In this document: piece by piece, positions 1 through 5,847 of the stretch
How the letters are laid out: each line of letters opens with the position of its first letter
Numbering within the stretch: position 1 is the first letter of the stretch
From: JAKFWF01 sp031401535
GTDB taxonomy: Bacteria > Pseudomonadota > Alphaproteobacteria > Rhizobiales > Hyphomicrobiaceae
Assembly (NCBI GenBank): GCA_031401535.1
Contig: JANNRP010000470.1
Span: 1-9,280 of the forward strand
Reading direction: 5' to 3'
DNA: 9,280 nucleotides
Translations under genes and position numbers: made by a program
Notes under the pieces: model-generated
Seen by the model: only the letters and a program-made list of their open reading frames with translations
What the model was told of the DNA's origin: nothing
Database searches by the model: none

Positions 1-39
1 TGCAGCAGTCAGCAACACGGGCAGGTTCACAGACTGAGC

Positions 40-1173
40 CTACGCTGCCTCGGAATTTCGCACTGAAATGCGTTCTGCTGGCAGATGCACGATCGCGGTG
101 GTGCCGCGGGCAACCGCTGAACGAATCGTCAACGTACCGCCATGCGCCTCAACAATGCGCTTTGCGACAGCAAGGCCCATGCCGGTCAGATCAAAGTCGG
201 ACCTAGGTTCTTCAGTATCGGCAAGCATCGGGTTCAATAGTTGGGTGAGCATCACCGGCTCAATGCCGCATCCCTCGTCGTCTACACTGAAATAGAATGA
301 TCCATCGTCAAGGAGCTGGCCACTCAACATTACAACACTTCCGACAGGCGCGTGGCGAATTGCGTTGTCGACTAGATTGAGCAGTGCAAGGGCTAATTGG
401 GCTGTATTACCGCGGATCCTATAGATGTCGCTTGGCAACTGAGTCTTGAACATAACGTTTCGCGCCGCTGCTCGCGCCAGAGCCGACTGCACCACGGCTG
501 TTACAACCGCGCTCATCGGTGCGTTTGTTGAGTGCATTTCCAGATTGGTGCTAATGGCTTCGGCAAAGGCTGCCATGTTGGCTAAGCCGCTTTCTAGTCT
601 GTTCGCATGGACGAGCAGTGCTGACGATTGTGACATCAAGGCCTTGGCGTCCGCCCCATTTATGGTGAGTGCCGCTAGATCGCGAGCACAGGCTCCAAGA
701 TCCCGCGCCATGGGACGCAAGCTTCGGTTCAAGCGGCCAATCACGGTATCCTTGATCCGACTCTCAGCACGCGCCCGCTGGTGAGCTTCGCGAGCGTCCT
801 GCTCCGACCTAGTCAAACGCATCACACAGTTGATTTGGTAGCTCAACAGAGACCAATTTATGGGCTTTGTCAGAAAAAGTGTCGCGCCGGCCCCGAACGC
901 GGAGTCGATGGTGTCCCGATCATCACGTCCCGTGACAACAACGATGGGTAACTGCTGGGTTTTTGGATAGTTGCGTAGTCGTTCGATCAACGAAAGACCA
1001 TCAAGGCCCGGTAACCCGAGGTCGATCAACGCCAGATCGAACTCCTCCTCCTGGGCCAGCTGCCACGCCGCAAGGCCGTCTAATGCCTCACACGGTTCGC
1101 CACCGAGACTCGAAAGCTTCTTGCTTACGAGTGAGCAATAGATCGCATCATCGTCTACAACCAGAATACGCAT
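40..1173 (-). CDS. Response regulator receiver domain fused to histidine-kinase-type ATPase domain
   Basis: A cytoplasmic two-component signalling protein of 377 residues with no signal peptide or membrane segment. Residues 1-120 form a receiver domain: acidic pocket D7-D8-D9, phospho-acceptor D51 in IDLGLPG, T81 after the VVV strand, and K103 in LTKP. Residues about 121-215 are helical and occupy the place of the dimerisation/phosphotransfer region. Residues about 250-367 are a HATPase_c domain: N-box around N266 and N270 (NLVDNAIRHAP), G1 box DEGCGI at 299-304, and G2 box GMGL at 331-334. All ATP-binding boxes look intact. The helical region has no H-box: where HELRTP is expected there is NRSLRPM (149-155), with no histidine between H131 and H189. 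It may therefore act as a phosphorylation-controlled ATPase, a phosphatase, or a partner of another kinase rather than an autokinase; this is inference. The ATG start puts the first beta strand (RILVVDDD) at the usual place; a weak AGGGA lies 12 bases upstream. No partner kinase is visible in the window. Confidence 0.9.
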   Translation of the reverse strand: MRILVVDDDAIYCSLVSKKLSSLGGEPCEALDGLAAWQLAQEEEFDLALIDLGLPGLDGLSLIERLRNYPKTQQLPIVVVTGRDDRDTIDSAFGAGATLFLTKPINWSLLSYQINCVMRLTRSEQDAREAHQRARAESRIKDTVIGRLNRSLRPMARDLGACARDLAALTINGADAKALMSQSSALLVHANRLESGLANMAAFAEAISTNLEMHSTNAPMSAVVTAVVQSALARAAARNVMFKTQLPSDIYRIRGNTAQLALALLNLVDNAIRHAPVGSVVMLSGQLLDDGSFYFSVDDEGCGIEPVMLTQLLNPMLADTEEPRSDFDLTGMGLAVAKRIVEAHGGTLTIRSAVARGTTAIVHLPAERISVRNSEAA

Positions 1174-1399
1174 AGTACTAGCCGATCCCTAGACGCCTAC
1201 CGACTGCTACTCAGCCGCACGAACACAAGCCGGTTAACGGTACAATGCGATCGTTTCAAAACATCTAATGGTTGAGAAGCTGGGAAAGCCAACGTGCTCG
1301 GAGCGAGTTGCAGTATTTTCTTTTTTTACCGCTCAGTGATGCAGAATGAAGCGGCTGGTGCCACTCAAATCGCCTCTGCAGAAAATTTCCATGACTTGA
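1174..1399 (-). promoter_or_regulatory. Intergenic region upstream of the receiver-ATPase gene
   Basis: This 226-bp gap lies between the stop of the fadL-like gene and the start of the receiver-ATPase gene, both on the minus strand. It is AT-richer than the genes and holds a homopurine A-rich tract on the minus strand (1315-1327, read as T-rich on the plus strand). A minus-strand TTGAAA lies near 1253-1258 but has no good -10 partner at standard spacing. I see no clear intrinsic terminator for the fadL-like gene: the hairpins present are short and lack a following U-run on the minus strand. The size suggests a separate promoter for the downstream gene, but no exact promoter can be assigned. 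Confidence 0.3.
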
Positions 1400-2734
1400 C
1401 TATTTAAGTGATTCTACGGCGGCGGAATGGTCGCCAAAGCGATAAACAGCACCCACCGTCAGCTCAACTTGGCTGTTGCTAATGTCAACGGTACGAAATG
1501 GGTTGCCTAGTTCCGTGCCAGATAACGACGCACGGGGTGCATACATCGCTGCAAGCTCAAGATCGAAATGATCGGTAAGTGCATACTTCAAACCACCCGT
1601 GATATGATGCTGCACGGTTCCAAGGGTGAGAATGTTTAGGTCTGCATCACGAGATAAGAGCGGGGCCGTATTGTAGGAGTAACCAGCACGCAACATCAGC
1701 TCTATCGACGTACGCCACTCAAAGGCCACTTTGTAAACGTCCAGATCCTGAAGGCCAAAGCCAGGTCCATTACCAGCGCCAAATTGTGCCATGTTGGTTG
1801 ACGGATTATTAACGGCAGCAATCGTGCTGAACCAAATATGCTTGTAATCCAACATTACCGTCACATCCGGCCGTAGCTGCACAGCCAATCCAGCTTGGAG
1901 AGTCGCCGGAATATCGAAACCACCATTCGGCGCGAATAGACCTTTGTATTTGTCCAAACTCTCCATCATTAACCGCGTATTTCCAGCTACCCCAAAGGTA
2001 ACATGCGGTGCCACTTTCCATTCCAGACCACCGCGAGCACCATAGCCCCAGGAGTCTTCGGTTCCCTTGTTGGAAAAGTTGGTTGCATCAACTGATCCGC
2101 CTGAAAACAGAGCGATACCGTCGACTTTGATCGTTTGTCGGGCAACGATCGGAGCAATCCCTAGTGAAAAGCCCGGCGCCAACTGCTTCGCAAAGGCTGC
2201 GGAAACAAACGTTTGCTCCATGACAACGCCAAGCTTGCCACCACAGAACACACCACTCAATCCAGGAGGGCAATTGGGATTAAAGATATCCTTGTAGTGT
2301 GTATTGACCCCGCCATTACCGTAAGCCGTCACGGCAACAACATCAGCAAAGCCCCAATTGACTCGCCAAGACGCTGCTAAATTAGGAATTGCCAGCAAAC
2401 CCGGCGTGCTGTCGTTTTGGCCGGGTGAATTAAACCCAAATGACCCACCGCTATAGTAGCCGCCATCCTGATGGAAAATGGACACCGCTACATTGACTTG
2501 GTTCTCAACATTGACGAGGCCTGCTGGATTGAGGCTCGCCGCCGTTGCGTCAGTGCTATTGGCCACTCCGGCACCAGCCAGAGCCTTGCTTCGGGCACCA
2601 TGAGCATTCTGCATGTAGCCTTCAGTTGCATTGGCCGGAAACGACGCAACCAGCGCTGTTATTCCCGGCACGACAGTCGCGAAAAACGCCAGAGTTTTGA
2701 GCAGGCCGACAAACGTCAACAATGAGCAGCGCAT
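1400..2734 (-). CDS. OmpP1/FadL/TodX-family outer-membrane transporter
   Basis: A 444-residue outer-membrane beta-barrel of the FadL family, whose members pass long-chain fatty acids, aromatic hydrocarbons or other hydrophobic compounds across the outer membrane. Residues 1-36 are a signal peptide with a hydrophobic core and a likely cleavage site after ANA (34-36). The mature N-terminus carries the family's hatch signature: glycine/alanine-rich GARSKALAGAGVANSTDA followed by SLNPAG (68-72 for the NPAG part). The rest alternates amphipathic strands and Gly/Asn-rich loops, with typical late-barrel features such as PATLQAGLAVQL (276-287), the DYKHIWFS strand (296-303) and LRAGYSYN (348-355). 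C155 and C164 sit in a probable surface loop and could form a disulfide. The last strand ends YRF (431-433) but is followed by 11 more residues, so the aromatic residue is not C-terminal. The ATG is supported by AAAGGG five bases upstream. The substrate cannot be told from sequence, and no fatty-acid or hydrocarbon degradation genes are nearby. Confidence 0.92.
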   Translation of the reverse strand: MRCSLLTFVGLLKTLAFFATVVPGITALVASFPANATEGYMQNAHGARSKALAGAGVANSTDATAASLNPAGLVNVENQVNVAVSIFHQDGGYYSGGSFGFNSPGQNDSTPGLLAIPNLAASWRVNWGFADVVAVTAYGNGGVNTHYKDIFNPNCPPGLSGVFCGGKLGVVMEQTFVSAAFAKQLAPGFSLGIAPIVARQTIKVDGIALFSGGSVDATNFSNKGTEDSWGYGARGGLEWKVAPHVTFGVAGNTRLMMESLDKYKGLFAPNGGFDIPATLQAGLAVQLRPDVTVMLDYKHIWFSTIAAVNNPSTNMAQFGAGNGPGFGLQDLDVYKVAFEWRTSIELMLRAGYSYNTAPLLSRDADLNILTLGTVQHHITGGLKYALTDHFDLELAAMYAPRASLSGTELGNPFRTVDISNSQVELTVGAVYRFGDHSAAVESLK

Positions 2735-2739
2735 AAGAG

Positions 2740-2745
2740 CCCTTT
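2740..2745 (-). promoter_or_regulatory. Ribosome binding site of the FadL-family gene
   Basis: On the minus strand AAAGGG is followed by a five-base spacer (CTCTT) and the ATG at 2734. It supports the chosen start, which also gives a well-formed signal peptide. Confidence 0.6.
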
Positions 2746-3015
2746 CGTAGAAAATGTCCCATACGCAGCTCTACTGATTTCAGTTAACGAATTATGTTGA
2801 TTCGTCCATTTCAACAATTGGAAATCAATTGAGAATCGGTACGCACCGACGAACGACGGATCAGCGCAGAGCATTCAGCCAACGGCCGTCAGAGTACTAT
2901 CAGACGCTGATCAGGCCGCGTAATCGCCACGATGGGACAAGGACGCTCGGGTCCTGAAAATGATGGTTGCCTTCTACAAGATACTGACCAACCCCATTCA
3001 AGGGAAGCACTGCGC
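2746..3015 (-). promoter_or_regulatory. Upstream region of the FadL-family gene with dyad elements
   Basis: The spacer between the PLP-enzyme stop and the fadL-like start is AT-rich near the latter (about 2760-2840). Two copies of the palindrome CAATTG lie at 2815-2820 and 2826-2831, 11 bp centre to centre, so they fall on one face of the helix. An adjacent inverted repeat TCGGT-ACGC-ACCGA spans 2836-2849. A possible weak minus-strand promoter has CATAAT as -10 (2791-2796) and TTGTTG as -35 (2812-2817), but the spacing of 15 is short; the -35 would overlap the first CAATTG, which would suit a repressor site. Two GANTC sites (2799-2803 and 2833-2837) are also present. The distal part (about 2860-3015) holds nothing clear beyond a short hairpin at 2940-2955. 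Confidence 0.3.
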
Positions 3016-4158
3016 TTATTCGTTCGCGATCAATGCCCGATCCAAGTCCGCGATCAGATCGCCAATAAGTTCAACACCGACTGACAGCCGAAGCAGATCT
3101 GTCGGACATGGGCTTGACGGCCCCTCTATTGAGGCACGGTGCTCGATCAGGCTTTCGACGCCGCCAAGGGAGGTTGCGCGCTTCCACAGGCGGACGTTGG
3201 CTGCGGTGCGAATAGCGGTTGCCTCGCCACCGCGTACGCGGATCGATAGCATGCCCCCGAACCCGTCAACCATCTGACGCTTTGCGATGTCGTGGCCCGG
3301 ATGCCCGACCAAGCCTGGGTAGAGCACACTTGCCACCCGCGGATGCTTGGCGAAGTGCTGCGCGATCGTCATGGCGGCCACCACCTGATGACGCACACGA
3401 ACATGCAGCGTCCGCATGCCGCGCATCAACAAGTACGCCTCGAACGGCCCCAAGATAGCGCCTATGTTGCGACGGACTCCAGCCGCCCGATCGAACAGGG
3501 CGTCCTTCGCCTTGAAGCTCAATGAACCTGCAATCACGTCCGAATGGCCGTTGAGATACTTCGTCGCCGCATGCATCACTACGTCGGCACCGTGCTCCAA
3601 TGGCCGCGTGAGCACCGGTGTCGCTACGGTCGAGTCGACCGCCAGAATTGCACCGGCCTGGTGCGCAATCGAGGCACAGGCGGCAATGTCAGCCAATTCC
3701 CAGGTCGGGTTCGATGGCGTCTCAATCCAAAGGCAGCGGGTGCGACCCGGCGCCACGGCTGCTGCAACGGCTGCAAGATCGCCAGTGTCAACGAACGTCG
3801 CAGTCACCCCAAAGCCCGGAGCGTCTTCGATTAACCATTTGCGCAAGCCCCAGTACATTACCTTCGGCGCCACCACGTGGGCCGGTTTTTCGAGCGCCAA
3901 AAACAAGGCCGTAGCAGCCGACATGCCGGACGACAGCAATAGCGTCGCAGCGCCTCCTTCCAGCACATTCAACACGTGTTCAGCTTCGCGCACCGTTGAA
4001 TTGTCAGCGCGGCCGTAAATGTAGCCCTTGGAATACGCGTTGTCCGGATCGCGCTCAAACGTCGTCGTCAGATGCAGGGGCGGCACGATGGCCCCCGTTA
4101 CAGGCTCGATATGCCCGCCGCCCTGCGCCGCAATGGTCTCCCGGTCATAGTTGGTCAT
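3016..4158 (-). CDS. Cys/Met-metabolism PLP-dependent enzyme (cystathionine gamma-synthase / beta-lyase type)
   Basis: A 380-residue cytoplasmic fold-type I PLP enzyme of the trans-sulfuration family (MetB, MetC, MetZ and relatives), which cleave or form C-S bonds of cystathionine or homocysteine. Visible motifs: phosphate-binding YGR at 48-50; SSGMSA at 76-81; cofactor-stacking tyrosine probably Y102 in VMYWG; ETPSNPT at 146-152; D175 in AVDS, which pairs with the pyridine nitrogen; Schiff-base lysine K200 in ATKYLNGHSD; and SLGGVESL at 330-337 followed by R341 for the substrate carboxylate. The length is normal for the family. The frame stays open to a TTG at 4188, but the ATG at 4158 is preferred: it is preceded by AAGGAG (11 bases) and AAGG (5 bases), and MTNYDRETIAAQGG aligns with family N-termini. 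Sequence alone does not separate cystathionine beta-lyase, gamma-synthase, gamma-lyase or O-acyl-homoserine sulfhydrylase; metC-like lyase is my first guess. It diverges from the TPR gene. Confidence 0.9.
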   Translation of the reverse strand: MTNYDRETIAAQGGGHIEPVTGAIVPPLHLTTTFERDPDNAYSKGYIYGRADNSTVREAEHVLNVLEGGAATLLLSSGMSAATALFLALEKPAHVVAPKVMYWGLRKWLIEDAPGFGVTATFVDTGDLAAVAAAVAPGRTRCLWIETPSNPTWELADIAACASIAHQAGAILAVDSTVATPVLTRPLEHGADVVMHAATKYLNGHSDVIAGSLSFKAKDALFDRAAGVRRNIGAILGPFEAYLLMRGMRTLHVRVRHQVVAAMTIAQHFAKHPRVASVLYPGLVGHPGHDIAKRQMVDGFGGMLSIRVRGGEATAIRTAANVRLWKRATSLGGVESLIEHRASIEGPSSPCPTDLLRLSVGVELIGDLIADLDRALIANE

Positions 4159-4163
4159 CGCAG

Positions 4164-4175
4164 CCTTGGCTCCTT
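4164..4175 (-). promoter_or_regulatory. Ribosome binding site of the PLP-enzyme gene
   Basis: On the minus strand AAGGAG (4175-4170) lies 11 bases before the ATG at 4158, and a second, shorter AAGG (4167-4164) lies five bases before it. Both fall inside the 10-codon extension from the TTG at 4188, which argues for the ATG as the true start. Confidence 0.55.
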
Positions 4176-4319
4176 GGTGGCACCTCAATAGTAGCTGACT
4201 TTCTCATATCTTTGACGAAAACAGCAAGATCACGGGCCTGACGGCTGTTGCTTGACGTGGAATGCGTGCAACTACTTACTCTCGCCGTTCAAGCTCAATG
4301 GCTGCTACAGCGCGGTTCC
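4176..4319. promoter_or_regulatory. Divergent intergenic region between PLP-enzyme and TPR genes
   Basis: Both flanking genes must be transcribed outwards from here. On the plus strand TTGACG (4252-4257) followed after 17 bases by CTTACT (4275-4280) is a possible weak promoter; it would place the transcript start near 4287, downstream of the ATG at 4262 and so in favour of the ATG at 4331. On the minus strand TACTAT (4188-4193) resembles a -10 element, but it lies close to the PLP gene and lacks a good -35. These are eye-level matches to sigma-70-type consensus, not firm assignments. Confidence 0.25.
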
Positions 4320-4325
4320 AAGGGG
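4320..4325 (+). promoter_or_regulatory. Ribosome binding site of the TPR gene
   Basis: AAGGGG followed by a five-base spacer (TCACA) precedes the ATG at 4331. The earlier in-frame ATGs at 4262 and 4298 have no comparable site, so this decides the start. Confidence 0.55.
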
Positions 4326-4330
4326 TCACA

Positions 4331-5644
4331 ATGATCATTGATCGTTACGGCTTGTTGTTGACGACCGAATCCGACGCGGCTGCTATTGCCTATCGTGATG
4401 GCATCGACCTTGTCTTGTCGGCATGGCCGGGCGCGGCTGAAGCATTCGAATGTGCAATCGCGCTCGACCCCACGTTCGCCTTGGCGCACATTGCGCGGGC
4501 GCGTGTCCACCAGATCCACGCCCAGACGCCCGAGGCACGGAGTGCAGCCGCCCGGGCCCGGACGTGTAGCGCTTATGCCAGCTTGCGCGAACAAGGCCAT
4601 ATCAACGTGCTGGCATTGGCAATCGAAGGGGAAGCCGCTGCTGCCATCGGTGCTGCCGAACAGCACCTCGAACTTTATCCGCGCGATTGCCTCGTACTGT
4701 CGCTCCTACTCGGCGCGTTTGGGCTTTATGCGTTTTCCGGTCGCGCCAATCACGATGCCGCCCGCGTCGCGGTCTGCGAGCGCCATGCCCGGCATTACGG
4801 TCAGGACTGGTGGTTTCTCACTTACCTCGGCTGGTCGCATACGGAAGCCGGCAACGCGGGCGCTGGCCGCATTTTGACCGAGCAGGCCCTCGACCTGCGC
4901 CGTGCCAACGCCAATGCGGCGCACGCGTTATCGCACGCTTTGTTCGAGCAGGGCGAATGGGCAACGGGCGATGCCTTCCTCAATGGCTGGCTGCCAGGTT
5001 ACGACCGCAGCGGCATTCTCAACGGGCATCTGGCTTGGCACATGGCGTTACACGCCCTGGACGCCGGTGACACAAGACGCGCGTTGACGCTTTATGACGA
5101 GCGGATCCGCCCAGCCGTGACGCACGCCGCCCCGCTCAATGCCTTCACCGATGGCGCGTCGCTCCTGTGGCGCGTCGGACTGTCCGAGGACTCAGATCTC
5201 GGCGCACGTTGGCACGACATTGCAGCATTCGCCGCGGCAAAGTTTCCTCGTGCTGGCCTTGCTTTTGCTGACGTTCATCATGCACTGTCGGCATCGGCAA
5301 TCACAGATACCGCAACCCAAACTGAACGCCTATCGCAATTAGTCGCGCTCGCCGATGACGGGCGGCTACCAACCGGCCCGGTGGTGGTCGAACTGTATCG
5401 CGGATTGCAGGCTTATGCCGTGGGCAACTTTGCGGATGCGATCCGGCATCTGGAGCCCGCGCTCGCCGATGTAGTGCGGATCGGCGGCAGCCACGCTCAG
5501 CGTGAACTGTGCGAGGATACGTTGATCGTTGCGTATATGCGCAGTGGCGCCAATGAAACCGCGCGCTCGCTGATCAACCGGCGCCTGCACCGCCGCCCGT
5601 CGATGCGCGATGAAACATGGCGGTCGAGAACGATGGTGCAATAG
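4331..5644 (+). CDS. TTC38-like tetratricopeptide repeat protein
   Basis: A 437-residue, all-helical, probably cytoplasmic protein resembling the TTC38 family, which is found in bacteria and in animals and has no well-established biochemical role. Family-like features are the N-terminal DRYGLLLTTESDAAAIAYRDG (4-24), AWPGAAEAFECAIALDPTFALAH (31-53), which reads as a TPR unit, the QDWWFLTYLGWSHTEAG segment (158-174), ANANAAHALSHALFEQGEW (192-210) and NGHLAWHMALHALDAGD (231-247). A late TPR-like unit is at 353-380, and the C-terminus has an Arg-rich LINRRLHRRPS segment (415-424). The histidines and tryptophans in HAxSHALFE and HLAWHMALH are striking; I do not know of a demonstrated catalytic role. 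There is no signal peptide or transmembrane segment. An upstream in-frame ATG at 4262 would add 23 residues (Arg/Ser-rich, unlike family N-termini); the ATG at 4331 has the ribosome binding site. The gene precedes recG by 203 bp on the same strand, with no evident functional link. Confidence 0.83.
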   Translation: MIIDRYGLLLTTESDAAAIAYRDGIDLVLSAWPGAAEAFECAIALDPTFALAHIARARVHQIHAQTPEARSAAARARTCSAYASLREQGHINVLALAIEGEAAAAIGAAEQHLELYPRDCLVLSLLLGAFGLYAFSGRANHDAARVAVCERHARHYGQDWWFLTYLGWSHTEAGNAGAGRILTEQALDLRRANANAAHALSHALFEQGEWATGDAFLNGWLPGYDRSGILNGHLAWHMALHALDAGDTRRALTLYDERIRPAVTHAAPLNAFTDGASLLWRVGLSEDSDLGARWHDIAAFAAAKFPRAGLAFADVHHALSASAITDTATQTERLSQLVALADDGRLPTGPVVVELYRGLQAYAVGNFADAIRHLEPALADVVRIGGSHAQRELCEDTLIVAYMRSGANETARSLINRRLHRRPSMRDETWRSRTMVQ

Positions 5645-5847
5645 TACGCTACCGTCGCCTGCCTGCGAGAAATGCGACGATTGCAAGCATTCTGATCGAA
5701 CGCGTCCTCCGCAAAAGATACCGTGCTACCCAGATGCCAATTTCAATAGCCTATAAGACCGGAGCATATTGCCGTTCCGCCATTTGGCATTCCCGTAGCG
5801 CCGCGCTATGCCATGCGCGAGCCTGCCGCACACACCCAAAGCGCCCT
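5645..5847 (+). promoter_or_regulatory. Intergenic region upstream of recG
   Basis: This 203-bp spacer between the TPR gene stop and the recG start keeps recG's frame open throughout, but the predicted extension (Arg/Ala/Cys-rich) does not resemble a RecG N-terminus. TATAAG at 5752-5757 could be a -10 element, without a convincing -35 at standard spacing. No strong Shine-Dalgarno sequence precedes the recG ATG. No clear terminator hairpin with a T-tract follows the TPR gene, so read-through into recG is possible. Confidence 0.25.

Noticed and set aside
1290..1327. CTCG-GAG-CGAG hairpin followed by a T-rich tract on the plus strand
   Set aside because: The orientation would terminate plus-strand transcripts, but no plus-strand gene lies upstream; the stem is only four bases and the T-tract is ten or more bases away.
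2940..2955. Hairpin AGGAC/GTCCT downstream of the PLP-enzyme gene as a terminator
   Set aside because: The five-base stem is not followed by a U-run on the minus strand, and it is about 60 bases from the stop codon; not convincing.
3219..4018. Long plus-strand open frames opposite the PLP-enzyme gene, up to 200 codons
   Set aside because: They are antisense shadows of a well-supported gene in GC-rich DNA; their products are Arg/Ser/Ala/Pro-rich and match no family I recognise.
4159..4188. TTG start adding ten residues to the PLP enzyme
   Set aside because: The stretch contains the AAGGAG and AAGG ribosome-binding sequences for the ATG at 4158, and the ten residues do not resemble family N-termini.
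4262..4330. Upstream ATG starts (4262, 4298) for the TPR protein
   Set aside because: They lack a Shine-Dalgarno sequence and add an Arg/Ser-rich stretch unlike TTC38-type N-termini; the ATG at 4331 has AAGGGG at good spacing.
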